Positions 45,725-54,032 of a DNA stretch of 64,000 bases are shown piece by piece; within the stretch, counting starts at the first letter, position 1, and every line of letters starts with the position of its first letter. A program made the translations under genes and the position numbers. The notes under the pieces were generated by a model. The model did no database searches and was not told the DNA's origin. It worked only from the letters and a program-made list of their open reading frames with translations. The DNA is from Cryobacterium melibiosiphilum (lineage in GTDB: Bacteria > Actinomycetota > Actinomycetes > Actinomycetales > Microbacteriaceae): contig NZ_QZVS01000076.1 in the NCBI RefSeq assembly GCF_003602235.1, positions 1 to 64,000 of the forward strand, written 5' to 3'.

Positions 45725-46212
45725 AGTGCGCCTCCTGTCTGGACTGCCTGGTTCGGCGTGTCCTGGTTCGGGGTTGCGGGTGCGGTACCGGTGGAGCCGA
45801 AGCCGCCCACACCGCGTTGACTGCCGGGAAGATGCTCGACCGGAATGAAAGTGGCGTGGGCGACGGGCATCACGATGAGCTGCGCGATACGGTCGCCGAT
45901 CTCGATGCGAAACGGTTCGGTCAGATCGGTGTTGAGCAGGGCGACCTTGATTTCGCCGCGGTAGCCGGCATCCACTGTTCCGGGAGAGTTCACTATCGTG
46001 ATGCCGTGCTTGACCGCCAGGCCGCTGCGGGGCATCACGAAGGCCGCGAAGCCGGAGGGCAGGGCGATCGACACGCCGGTACCCACGAGAGAACGCGCTC
46101 CCGGGGCGAGGGTGAGGGCTTCCGCGGAATGCAGATCGGCCCCGGCATCACCGGGATGCGCGTAGTTCGGGAGGACGGACGCGGTTATCAGTACTTCTAC
46201 GCTTTCAGCCAC
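45721..46212 (-). CDS. dut: Deoxyuridine 5'-triphosphate nucleotidohydrolase
   Basis: 163 residues from GTG 46212. The five dUTPase motifs are present in order: HPGDAGADLHS, PRSGLAVKHGI, NSPGTVDAGYRGEIKV, GDRIAQLIVMPV and RGVGGFGSTG. It hydrolyses dUTP to dUMP as a trimer, preventing uracil incorporation and feeding thymidylate synthesis. TACCCT lies six bases before the GTG with no ribosome site, suggesting a leaderless transcript. It heads the operon with DUF3710 and DUF3159. Confidence 0.94.
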   Translation of the reverse strand: MAESVEVLITASVLPNYAHPGDAGADLHSAEALTLAPGARSLVGTGVSIALPSGFAAFVMPRSGLAVKHGITIVNSPGTVDAGYRGEIKVALLNTDLTEPFRIEIGDRIAQLIVMPVAHATFIPVEHLPGSQRGVGGFGSTGTAPATPNQDTPNQAVQTGGAL

Positions 46213-46250
46213 GTGTCGAGGGTAGTCCAGAACTCTGATCGAATAGAGCC

Positions 46251-46748
46251 ATGCCCGAAAACCCCCCTGTGCTCCCCGAAAACCCCCCAGTGCTCCCCGA
46301 AATGCCCACGTACCGCGAAAAACTGTGGCCCACACCCTGGGTCTTCATCGCCACCGCCCTCGTCATCCCGGCCAGCATCCTCGTGCTGGTCCCGATCTCA
46401 CTACTGGCGGGCATCATCACCGCCGCCGTGTTGTACGGCGGCTGCGTCGCACTGCTGATCGCAGCGTCTCCCGTCGTACGCGTGAAAGACGGAATCCTGA
46501 GCGCCGGTAAGGCGCGCATCACCGTCGACATGCTCGGCGAAGCGCAGGCGTACACCGGTGCCGACGCCACGCAGCAGCGCGGGCCGCTGCTGGATGCCCG
46601 GGCATGGATGCTCATTCGCGGCTGGGTCTCCCCCATCGTGCGCATTCCGATCGTGGACGCGAACGACCCCGCTCCGTACTGGTTGGTGTCGAGCCGTCAA
46701 CCAACAAAGCTGGCAGCCGCGATCAATGAATCGCGGCGACCAGCCTGA
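46251..46748 (+). CDS. DUF3093 membrane protein
   Basis: 165 residues. The N terminus is a short repeat, MPENPPVLPENPPVLPEMPTYREK, made by a duplicated 24-base DNA unit. Two membrane helices follow (WVFIATALVIPASILVLVPI and LLAGIITAAVLYGGCVALLI), then a soluble domain ending PYWLVSSRQPTKLAAAI, diagnostic for DUF3093. It is divergent from dut, as in many actinobacteria. The function is unknown. Confidence 0.85.
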   Translation: MPENPPVLPENPPVLPEMPTYREKLWPTPWVFIATALVIPASILVLVPISLLAGIITAAVLYGGCVALLIAASPVVRVKDGILSAGKARITVDMLGEAQAYTGADATQQRGPLLDARAWMLIRGWVSPIVRIPIVDANDPAPYWLVSSRQPTKLAAAINESRRPA

Positions 46749-46784
46749 GGGTGAGGTACTGCTGTGGTGCTGCTCTCGAGCGTC

Positions 46785-47078
46785 TTAGGAGTCGCACTCC
46801 AGGCAGATCAGGCCGAGCTTGGTCTCGTGGCCCATCTGCGAGCGGTGCTTCACGAGGAAACAGCTCACGCAGGTGAACTCGTCGGCCTGCGGAGGCAGGA
46901 CGACGACGTCGAGGTCGAGATCGGAGAGATCCGCACCCGGCAGGTCGAACCCGCCGGGGTTGTCGGAGTCGTCAACATCAACGCTGCCGGACATCTTGTC
47001 GGGCACGCGCTCCTTGAGGGCCTCAATTGACTCTGAGTCGTCCTCGGTCTTGCGCGGTGCGTCGTAGTCGGTTGCCAT
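46785..47078 (-). CDS. DUF4193 zinc-ribbon-like protein
   Basis: 97 residues from ATG 47078. An acidic first half (DDSESIEALKERVPDKM, DVDDSDNPGGFDLPGADLSDLDLD) is followed by FTCVSCFLVKHRSQMG and LICLECDS, two CxxC knuckles that could bind zinc. This is the actinobacterial DUF4193 family. It lies between dut/DUF3093 and sepH, a conserved neighbourhood. The function is unknown. Confidence 0.88.
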   Translation of the reverse strand: MATDYDAPRKTEDDSESIEALKERVPDKMSGSVDVDDSDNPGGFDLPGADLSDLDLDVVVLPPQADEFTCVSCFLVKHRSQMGHETKLGLICLECDS

Positions 47079-47273
47079 GCCCATCCATTTCCGTAGCGCC
47101 GATAAACGAAATCGGCGGGCACAGTTTCCAACATTCCGGGTGGAATAGCAAACCGTGTTCAAAACTTCGCCTCGGCACTGGCATCAACTTGCGGCACGCC
47201 CGGCGTATTCCCCGGTTTTTCTCCCGACCCGTGGCAGTCTTACACGCGTCGGTAATCGCGAGAGGCGCTCTTC

Positions 47274-48443
47274 ATGCAGGAATTGAAGGTTATAGGGGTC
47301 GAAAACGGTGCGCTGCTTGCAGCCTCCGAAGATGGGGATCGGTATCGGATCGCCATTGACGCCGTGCTCCAGTCCCGGCTTCGCCAAGCCCAGATTGATC
47401 CGCCCGCCGGGCCCAAGCTCAGCCCGCGAGAGGTGCAGGCCCACATCCGCTCGGGCATGAGCGCCGAAGACGTCGCCGCCGTGACGGGCGCGTCGCTCGA
47501 CTATGTGCGCCGATTCGAAGGCCCCGTGGTCGCCGAACGTGAATACATGGTCTCCTCCGCGCTCAGCGTGCCGGTGCACACCGCGATCGATCCCGACCCC
47601 GTCGATGAAGACGCCAACTTCGGCAGCGTGATCCGCGAGCGCCTCGCCACGTTGGGCGCCACCAACGAGCGCTGGGCCAGCTGGAAGGAGCCCGGCGGCG
47701 GCTGGATCGTCAAGCTGTCCTTCACCGCCGATGAGATCGACCACGACGCCCGCTGGGGCTTCGAGCCCAAGAAGAACGCGCTCTCGCCGATCGGCAGCGA
47801 GGCCATCGCGCTCTCACAGCAGGGCGAGCTCAAGGGCTCCCTGATTCCCCGGCTGCGCGCGGTCGGCTCGGAGACGAGTGCCGCGGACGTGTCCCGTTTC
47901 GACAGCGGAGCCTTCAACTTCAAAGAGTCGCTCGCCGACGAGATTCTCAACGACACCGCACCGCACCCCGATCCGATTCCGTACTCACGTCCGCTGTCCA
48001 CGACGGATGCGGTGTCCAAGGCGGCCATCAAACGCGCCGCAGAGCCGCCCTCGAGCATGAGCGAAACCGCTGACCTGCTCGAGTCATTGCGTCGCCGGCG
48101 AGGAGAGCGCGAAGCCGCGAGCTTCGACGAGGGAGCGGCCCGACCGGCAACGGCGAGCACCGGACGGCGCCGCGAGGGTTCGCCCGAGGCCGCCGCGCGT
48201 GCCGACGGCGCCGGATCGGTTTCGGCGATCTCGGCACGTTCCGCAGCGTCCGTTCCGAGCGCGGTCGAGCCGGCCGACAAGCCGGCCGCCACGCCGACAC
48301 GAAACATCTGGGCGACCCAGGCCGCCCAGGGCGCAAAAGCCCAGGGCCGTACCCCTCCCGCCGCCGGCAAGCGCGGTCGTGCGTCGATGCCGAGCTGGGA
48401 CGAGATCGTCTTCGGTGCCCGCACCGACGACGACCTGGGCTAG
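47274..48443 (+). CDS. sepH: Septation protein SepH
   Basis: 389 residues. The N-terminal DUF3071 domain is clear (LKVIGVENGALLAASEDGDRYRIAIDAVLQSRLR), with a helix-turn-helix-like LSPREVQAHIRSGMSAEDVAAVTGASLDYVRRFEGPV. A long disordered, alanine-rich C terminus ends WDEIVFGARTDDDLG. SepH binds FtsZ and promotes Z-ring assembly in actinobacteria. It is the last gene of a long conserved block and is followed by an SOS-type promoter. Confidence 0.92.
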   Translation: MQELKVIGVENGALLAASEDGDRYRIAIDAVLQSRLRQAQIDPPAGPKLSPREVQAHIRSGMSAEDVAAVTGASLDYVRRFEGPVVAEREYMVSSALSVPVHTAIDPDPVDEDANFGSVIRERLATLGATNERWASWKEPGGGWIVKLSFTADEIDHDARWGFEPKKNALSPIGSEAIALSQQGELKGSLIPRLRAVGSETSAADVSRFDSGAFNFKESLADEILNDTAPHPDPIPYSRPLSTTDAVSKAAIKRAAEPPSSMSETADLLESLRRRRGEREAASFDEGAARPATASTGRRREGSPEAAARADGAGSVSAISARSAASVPSAVEPADKPAATPTRNIWATQAAQGAKAQGRTPPAAGKRGRASMPSWDEIVFGARTDDDLG

Positions 48444-48502
48444 AGGCACCGCGCACCACACTCGGGTGCACCGCACAATCCACCCAGGGCCGAGATTGGC
48501 AC

Positions 48503-48556
48503 TGGCAATATTTCGTGTGCCGGGATATAGTCGCTGTATCGAACGCGTGTTCGATA
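48503..48556 (+). promoter_or_regulatory. Promoter with a perfect LexA/SOS box
   Basis: TATCGAAC-GCGT-GTTCGATA (48537-48556) is a perfect dyad containing the Cheo-type core GAAC-N4-GTTC bound by actinobacterial and Bacillus LexA. Just upstream, TGGCAA (48503-48508), a 17-base spacer and TATAGT (48526-48531) form a good promoter, so LexA would cover the start of transcription. The next gene begins 24 bases later. Confidence 0.85.
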
Positions 48557-48580
48557 TGCGACGAAATGAGGCGGCATGCC

Positions 48581-48904
48581 ATGTCTGCTCTGCACGAACC
48601 CGTGACCGTCTACACGAGTGAGGCCGGGCACCCGGTGCGGCTGGTCTGGCGCACGCGGAGATTTCGTGTGACCGACACTCCGACCACTCTCGTGGGCACC
48701 TCGGACTGGTGGAATCCGTTGGCCGATCACAGTTACGGAGTGGGGCATCCGCCGCTCGACATCGCCGGCTGGCGCTTTCAGGCGACGGCAGAAGACGGCG
48801 AAACCCACATCTTCGACGTCAGCCAGATCTTCGATGACGACCAGAACCCTAACGGCCGGAACGACGATGGGCACCAGTGGCAACTCGTGCACATCTTCGA
48901 CTAG
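48581..48904 (+). CDS. DUF6504 protein under LexA-type control
   Basis: 107 residues from ATG 48581, with AATGAGGCGG upstream. The sequence (EPVTVYTSEAGHPVRLVWRTRRFRV, LVGTSDWWNPL, GHPPLDIAGWRFQATAEDGETHIFDVSQIFDD, WQLVHIFD) is that of DUF6504, a small beta-rich family. From memory, this family is usually encoded with the imuB/dnaE2 mutagenesis cassette in actinobacteria. Here it stands directly behind an SOS box and 14 bases before an AlkZ-like gene, with no polymerase gene in the window. Function unknown; a DNA-damage role is inferred. Confidence 0.8.
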   Translation: MSALHEPVTVYTSEAGHPVRLVWRTRRFRVTDTPTTLVGTSDWWNPLADHSYGVGHPPLDIAGWRFQATAEDGETHIFDVSQIFDDDQNPNGRNDDGHQWQLVHIFD

Positions 48905-48918
48905 AGGAGGCTTTCCCG

Positions 48919-50109
48919 ATGTCATCGGGCATTCCGCATGCGGCCGCTGCTCGGCCTCCCGTATCGGCCCACCCGGCCTCGCTCGCTGATATCGTGCGGC
49001 TGCGCGTGCAGGGTCACGGCCTCGCCGACATGAGCGGCGCGAGTGCCCTCACGAGTCCACTCGCGGTCGTCGAACGACTGCTCGCGGTGCAGGCGCAGGA
49101 CTTCGCCGCGTCGAAGTGGGCGCTGGGCGTGCGCTCCCCCGGCACGACGGCCGCCGACGTGGATGCGGCCGTGACCCGCGGGCTCATCGTGCGGTCGTGG
49201 CCGATGCGCGGCACCCTGCACCTCGTTCCCGCAACCGAGCTGCACTGGATGCTGCGCCTGAGCACCGCACGCCTCGTCACGGGGGCGAAGACCCGACATG
49301 CCCAGCTCGAACTCACCACGCAGATCCTGGAACGCGCCCGTGAGATTGCCCTGGAGGCGCTTGGCGGCGGCCGCTCGGCGACGCGGGCCGAGTTTCTGGC
49401 CCTGCTCGACTCGCGCGGCATCAACACCACGCAGCAGCGCGGGTACCACACCATCTGGTTTCTCGCCCAGACCGGAACCCTCTGCTGGGGGCCGCTGGCG
49501 GGCAACCAGCAGGCCCTGGTGCTGCTCGATGAGTGGGTGCCGAACCCGCGCGAACTGGAGCACGACGAAGCCCTCGGCGAGTTCGCCCTGCGCTACTTCG
49601 CCGGCCACGGTCCGGCCACCCTCGCCGACTTCGCCGGGTGGAGCCAGCTCACCCTCACCCAGGCCCGCATCGGGCTCGCGGTTGCTCGTCCGCACCTGAC
49701 CGAGCTGTTCGAGACGGGCACCTCGCCCGACGCGGCGCCGCTGTTCTTCGTCGACACGGGCGCGGATGCGGGCGGCCCGCCCCGCCAGCGATCCAGCGTT
49801 CTCGCGCTGCCCGGTTTCGACGAGTACCTGATCGGCTACCGCGACCGCACCGCGCTCATCTCGGACGTGAATTTCCTGCGGGTGGTCCCGGGCAAAAACG
49901 GCATCTACCTGCCGCTTCTCGTCTCGGGTGGGCGGGTCGTGGGAACGTGGCGCAAGAACGCATCCGCTCGTGCCGTGACGGTGTCGCCCCAGCCGTTTGG
50001 AACGCTCACGGTGAGGCAGCAGGCGGGCCTGCGCCGGGGCATCCGAGACTACGGTCGATTTTTGGGACTCGGTGCGACCCTGCTGGACCCGGAGCCCGGG
50101 TTAGCCTAG
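48919..50109 (+). CDS. Winged-helix protein of the AlkZ-like DNA glycosylase superfamily
   Basis: 396 residues from ATG 48919, preceded by AGAGGAGG. The chain is of the HTH_42 (PF06224) type: LLAVQAQDFAASKWALGVRSPG, LIVRSWPMRGTLHLVPATELHWML, and the C-terminal GFDEYLIGYRDR. Gln58 and Gln60 form QAQ, the catalytic Q-x-Q of the AlkZ group that opens interstrand crosslinks and removes bulky N7 adducts; AlkX/YcaQ has Q-x-D. It is the second gene of the SOS-box transcript, and the FUSC-type transporter starts three bases after it. Activity is inferred from family and motif. Confidence 0.82.
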   Translation: MSSGIPHAAAARPPVSAHPASLADIVRLRVQGHGLADMSGASALTSPLAVVERLLAVQAQDFAASKWALGVRSPGTTAADVDAAVTRGLIVRSWPMRGTLHLVPATELHWMLRLSTARLVTGAKTRHAQLELTTQILERAREIALEALGGGRSATRAEFLALLDSRGINTTQQRGYHTIWFLAQTGTLCWGPLAGNQQALVLLDEWVPNPRELEHDEALGEFALRYFAGHGPATLADFAGWSQLTLTQARIGLAVARPHLTELFETGTSPDAAPLFFVDTGADAGGPPRQRSSVLALPGFDEYLIGYRDRTALISDVNFLRVVPGKNGIYLPLLVSGGRVVGTWRKNASARAVTVSPQPFGTLTVRQQAGLRRGIRDYGRFLGLGATLLDPEPGLA

Positions 50110-50112
50110 ACC

Positions 50113-51150
50113 GTGCGTATAACCACCAGCCTGCGAGTCTCCCGGCGACTCCCCTTTTTGCAGACCGTCAAAACCTCCGTGGCCGTGGCTCTGGCCTGGC
50201 TGCTCTCCCAACTGCTGCTGCCGAACGACCTGCCCATCTTTGCCGCGATCGCTGCGCTGCTCGTGGTGCAGCCGAGCGTGAACCAGACCCTCGGCCGGGC
50301 GATCGAACGCACTGCGGGCGTCATCGGCGGTGTCATCATCGCCTCCTCGATCGGTTTCTTCCTCGGCCAGTCGAGCTGGGTGGTGCTCGGCACGATCGTG
50401 GTGAGCATCCTCGTGGGCTGGGCCCTGCGCCTGTCGCCGGTCTCGGCGAGCCAGATTCCGATCAGTGCGATGCTCGTGCTCGCCCTCGGGGCCACGACCC
50501 CCGGCTATGCCCTCGATCGCATCTTCGAAACGTTCATCGGCGCCGGGGTGGCACTCATCGTCAATGCCGTCATCGTTCCCCCGGTGCTCATCGCACCGGC
50601 CCGCGACGCCGTGGGCCTGCTCGCGCGGGAGGTCGCCGACACCTTCGACCGCATCGTGCACGCCCTGCAGGCGCCGCAGTCCCCCGCCAATCTGATGGAG
50701 TTGATGATCAAGGCGCGCCTGCTGCGCCCGATGCTGGAATCGGCCGAGAAGGCCATCGCGCAGGCCGAGGAAAGCCTCATGCTCAACCCGCGCCAGGCGA
50801 AGCTGCGCCTGGGGCTCGACGCCGACCAGCAGATGATCGACCGGCTGCCGACGCTCGTGACCCGGGCGATCGGCATGACACGAGCCCTGCACGACCACTA
50901 CGATCACGCCCTGCAGTACGAACCGAGCGTGCAGGCGTTCTCGAAGGAACTCGCCCGCGCCGCGCACGACCTGCGGCTGCTCGCCCGGGCGGAGGGCGAC
51001 ACCACGGTCGCGCCCGAACCGGTGGCGCCGGAGGTGCTCGCCCTGACGGCGCCGCTGCGCATTGTGACGCCGCACCCCGACCACTGGATCCTGATCGGGT
51101 CACTCATGGAAGACCTGCGCCGGGTGCGCGAGGAGATCGTGGGCGATTAG
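50113..51150 (+). CDS. FUSC/aromatic acid exporter-family membrane protein
   Basis: 345 residues from GTG 50113. Six hydrophobic segments in the first 155 residues (LAWLLSQLLLPNDLPIFAAIAALLVVQPSVNQTLGRAIERT) match the FUSC/ArAE fold. A long helical cytosolic domain (about 170-345) has coiled-coil features (RPMLESAEKAIAQAEESLML). Relatives export aromatic acids or other small toxic compounds. It begins three bases after the AlkZ-like gene, so it may belong to the same transcript; a TAGCCT five bases before the GTG could also be its own promoter. Confidence 0.8.
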   Translation: MRITTSLRVSRRLPFLQTVKTSVAVALAWLLSQLLLPNDLPIFAAIAALLVVQPSVNQTLGRAIERTAGVIGGVIIASSIGFFLGQSSWVVLGTIVVSILVGWALRLSPVSASQIPISAMLVLALGATTPGYALDRIFETFIGAGVALIVNAVIVPPVLIAPARDAVGLLAREVADTFDRIVHALQAPQSPANLMELMIKARLLRPMLESAEKAIAQAEESLMLNPRQAKLRLGLDADQQMIDRLPTLVTRAIGMTRALHDHYDHALQYEPSVQAFSKELARAAHDLRLLARAEGDTTVAPEPVAPEVLALTAPLRIVTPHPDHWILIGSLMEDLRRVREEIVGD

Positions 51151-51198
51151 ACCGGCCTAGGATGGCGAAATCGTCCCCCTCACGGCAGGAAAACTCTC

Positions 51199-51756
51199 AT
51201 GGCCAGGCTGATCTACACCGGCATCACCTCGCTCGACGGCTATGTGAACGACGCCGAGGGCGTTTTCGATTGGAGTATGCCCGATGAAGAGGTGCACGCC
51301 TTCGTCAACGATCTCGAACGCGGCATCGGCACCTCGTTCTACGGCCGCCGGCTCTATGAGGTCATGGCCGTCTGGGAGACCCTCGACGGCGCCGATCAGC
51401 CCGCGGTCATGCGCGACTACGCGGCCCTCTGGAAGGCGGCCGACAAGGTCGTGTACTCCACGACCCTCGACGCCGTGTCGACGAGCCGCACGAGGCTGGA
51501 GCGACGCGTCGACGTCGAGGCGATCCGGCAGCTGAAGGCGACGACGGATGCCGACATCGGCGTGGGCGGGCCGACCCTCGCAGCCGTTTTCATCGTCGCG
51601 GGACTCGTCGACGAGTACCACCAGTTTCTGTCACCGGTCATCGTGGGCGGCGGCACCCGTTTCTTTCCCGACGGGGTGCGGCTCGACCTGGAGCTCGTGG
51701 GGGAACGTCGCTTCGGCAACGGGGTCGTCCACCTGCACTACCGCTCACGCGCCTGA
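51199..51756 (+). CDS. Dihydrofolate reductase/RibD C-terminal-like protein
   Basis: 185 residues. ARLIYTGITSLDGYVNDAEGVFDW, GRRLYEVMAVWE, and the NADPH-site segment DADIGVGGPTLAAVFIVAGLVDEYHQFLSPVIVGGGTRFF are those of the stand-alone RibD-C family. GGAAA precedes ATG 51199. It is an NADPH-dependent reductase by fold, but the substrate is not known; most such proteins are not true folate enzymes. The downstream gene is on the other strand. Confidence 0.85.
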   Translation: MARLIYTGITSLDGYVNDAEGVFDWSMPDEEVHAFVNDLERGIGTSFYGRRLYEVMAVWETLDGADQPAVMRDYAALWKAADKVVYSTTLDAVSTSRTRLERRVDVEAIRQLKATTDADIGVGGPTLAAVFIVAGLVDEYHQFLSPVIVGGGTRFFPDGVRLDLELVGERRFGNGVVHLHYRSRA

Positions 51757-51784
51757 CGCTATCGGGTGAGTCGGCGACAGTGGA

Positions 51785-53242
51785 TCAGCCGCCCGGCACG
51801 CGCTCGGCGACCTCGTAACCGCCCGCCGAGTAGATGGTGCGGAAGGTTTCGTCGGGGTGCAGCACATCGCCCACGGTCTGCACCGAGTCCCACTCTCCGG
51901 GCAGGCCGCCGGCCCTGTGATCGACGACGAGGTAGTCCGGAACCGGGTTCTCATTGCCCAGCCAGTACACGGTTGTGCGCTCGACGAGGTAGTTCATGAG
52001 GCCGATATCACTCTCGACGAGGGCGCCGTCGGGAATGACGGCCAGGGCGCCACCGGCATCCGCTGCCCGTTCGGTGTTGAACTCCGTCGCCGGCGAGGCG
52101 AGGCGGGCGAGCGGCAGTTGTGGGGTGAGCGCTGCGGCCACGACCACGATCACCCCGACCACGACGCGGCTATACCGGCGAGACAGGGGCAGCGGGCTGT
52201 GCCCCAGGCGCGCGATGCCGTCAAGGGCCGCGCAGAACAGGATAGGCATCAGCACGGCACTGTACTGCCAGCCGGGACCCCAATAGCCGTGATTATCGGA
52301 CAGGAACCGCCACGCCAGGGTCGGGAGCAGCACGAGCGCCAGTGGAGACCGCAGGGCGACGAGGCCCGATGCCAGCAGCAGGAACAGCACGGTGACGTTT
52401 TTCTCCGGCTGGAAGACAGCGAGCGGGTCGGCGAGCAGGCCGCCGAGGTCCATGCTGCTGGTATACGCCCAACGGCCGCCCGGATTCAGGGCGGGCAGCA
52501 CCACAAAGCTGGCCAGCGCGAACCAGGACAGGCCCCAGACGGCCAGCCAGAGGCCCCCGGGGCGGCGGCTGCGCCAGGCCAGAACGAGTCCGAGGGCGAA
52601 GACCGTGAGGCCGAGGTCCTCCTTCACGAAGACCAGCGGCAGAGCCCAGAGGGCGCAGGCGAGCCAGCGTTCGCGCAGGTAGGCGGCGAGGGACAGGGCC
52701 AGCAGCGGCACCGCGAAGGCGACCTCGTGGAACTGCACCGACACGGCGCCCTGCAGGCCCCAGCTGAGTCCGAAGGCGAGGCCGAAGAGCGCGCCCGGCC
52801 AGGGACCCAGCCGGCGGGCGGCAGCGGAGGCGACCACCGCGGCCGCCACGCCGAACAACAGGTTCTGCACGACGACGAGGGTGAAAGCGTGCGGAAAGAC
52901 CGCGTAGACCGGCCCCAGCAGCATGAGAAGCGGATGAAAGTGGTCACCAAGCAGGTTGTAGCCCTCGCCCTTGATGGGAACGATGGGCGCCTGCAGGGTG
53001 GCATAACGGCCGGCGAGCTGGGTGAAGATTCCGAGGTCCCAGGACGGTGCCGCGAAACTGCGCCACTGGACGGCCGAGAAGACCGTGTAGACGCCTGCCG
53101 TGATCGCGCCGACCAGCACGGAGAGCCTCAGCGACAGCGAGGGACGCCGAGCGGCCGGGAATCGGGCGGGGACACGGGCGGGGACACCGGGGCCCGTCAC
53201 GTTCGCCGTCGTGACGCTGTGTTCTGCCTCGTCCGACTGCAC
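51785..53242 (-). CDS. DUF2079 membrane protein
   Basis: 485 residues from GTG 53242 (GGAG just before). About ten membrane helices surround the block APSWDLGIFTQLAGRYATLQAPIVPIKGEGYNLLGDHFHPLLMLLGPVYAVFPH, which carries the D...DHFHP motif of DUF2079, a family related to GT-C glycosyltransferases that use lipid-linked sugars. A C-terminal soluble tail of 120 residues is extracytoplasmic. It may be a polyprenyl-phosphate-dependent sugar transferase for the wall, but donor and acceptor are unknown. Confidence 0.82.
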   Translation of the reverse strand: MQSDEAEHSVTTANVTGPGVPARVPARFPAARRPSLSLRLSVLVGAITAGVYTVFSAVQWRSFAAPSWDLGIFTQLAGRYATLQAPIVPIKGEGYNLLGDHFHPLLMLLGPVYAVFPHAFTLVVVQNLLFGVAAAVVASAAARRLGPWPGALFGLAFGLSWGLQGAVSVQFHEVAFAVPLLALSLAAYLRERWLACALWALPLVFVKEDLGLTVFALGLVLAWRSRRPGGLWLAVWGLSWFALASFVVLPALNPGGRWAYTSSMDLGGLLADPLAVFQPEKNVTVLFLLLASGLVALRSPLALVLLPTLAWRFLSDNHGYWGPGWQYSAVLMPILFCAALDGIARLGHSPLPLSRRYSRVVVGVIVVVAAALTPQLPLARLASPATEFNTERAADAGGALAVIPDGALVESDIGLMNYLVERTTVYWLGNENPVPDYLVVDHRAGGLPGEWDSVQTVGDVLHPDETFRTIYSAGGYEVAERVPGG

Positions 53243-53288
53243 CTCCCCACCCTATCCCCACCGGGCGTCGCGGCTCTCGGGCCGGCTC

Positions 53289-54032
53289 CTAGAGCACCTT
53301 GGAGAGGAAGTCCTGGGTGCGCTGGTGCTGCGGGTTGCCGAAGAGTTCGGCGGGGGTGCCCTCCTCGACGACGAGGCCGTCGGCCATGAAGATCACCCGG
53401 TCGGCGACCTCCCGGGCGAAACCCATCTCGTGGGTGACGACAACCATCGTCATTCCCTCGGCGGCGAGGTCACGGATGACCTGCAGCACCTCGCCGACCA
53501 TCTCCGGGTCGAGGGCACTGGTGGCCTCGTCGAAGAGCATGATGTCGGGGTTCACCGCGAGCGACCGGGCGATGGCGACACGCTGCTTCTGCCCGCCGGA
53601 GAGCTGGGCGGGGCGGGCGTCGGCTTTGTCGCTGAGGCCCACCCGGTCGAGCAGGGTCAGGGCGGTGGCGCGGGCATCCGCTTTGCTGCCGCGTTTCAGC
53701 TCGACGGGAGCGAGCATGATGTTCTGCAACACGGACATGTGCGGAAAGAGATTGAAGTGCTGGAAGACCATGCCGATGTGCTGGCGCACCTCGTTGAGGT
53801 TGACGGTCTTGTCGGTGAGGTCGAAGCCGTCGACGACGACCGTGCCCGCGGTGATGTCGTCGAGCTTGTTCAGGCAGCGCAGGAAGGTGGACTTGCCCGA
53901 TCCCGAGGGGCCGATGACGCAGACGACCTCGCCCTCGGCGATCTCGACGTCGAGGCCCTTCAGCACCTCGTTGCTGCCGAACGACTTGCGGAGGCCACGG
54001 ACACTGATTTTGCTGCTGGCGCTGGCGCTCAT
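53289..54032 (-). CDS. Polar amino-acid ABC transporter ATP-binding subunit
   Basis: 247 residues. Walker A is GPSGSGKST, the Q-loop is [12 protein letters not shown], the signature is LSGGQKQR, Walker B is [12 protein letters not shown], and the switch histidine is in VVTHEMGFA. This is the GlnQ/HisP class. The ATG overlaps the stop of the fused binding-protein-permease gene by four bases. It should drive uptake of glutamine, glutamate or a related amino acid. Confidence 0.94.
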   Translation of the reverse strand: MSASASSKISVRGLRKSFGSNEVLKGLDVEIAEGEVVCVIGPSGSGKSTFLRCLNKLDDITAGTVVVDGFDLTDKTVNLNEVRQHIGMVFQHFNLFPHMSVLQNIMLAPVELKRGSKADARATALTLLDRVGLSDKADARPAQLSGGQKQRVAIARSLAVNPDIMLFDEATSALDPEMVGEVLQVIRDLAAEGMTMVVVTHEMGFAREVADRVIFMADGLVVEEGTPAELFGNPQHQRTQDFLSKVL

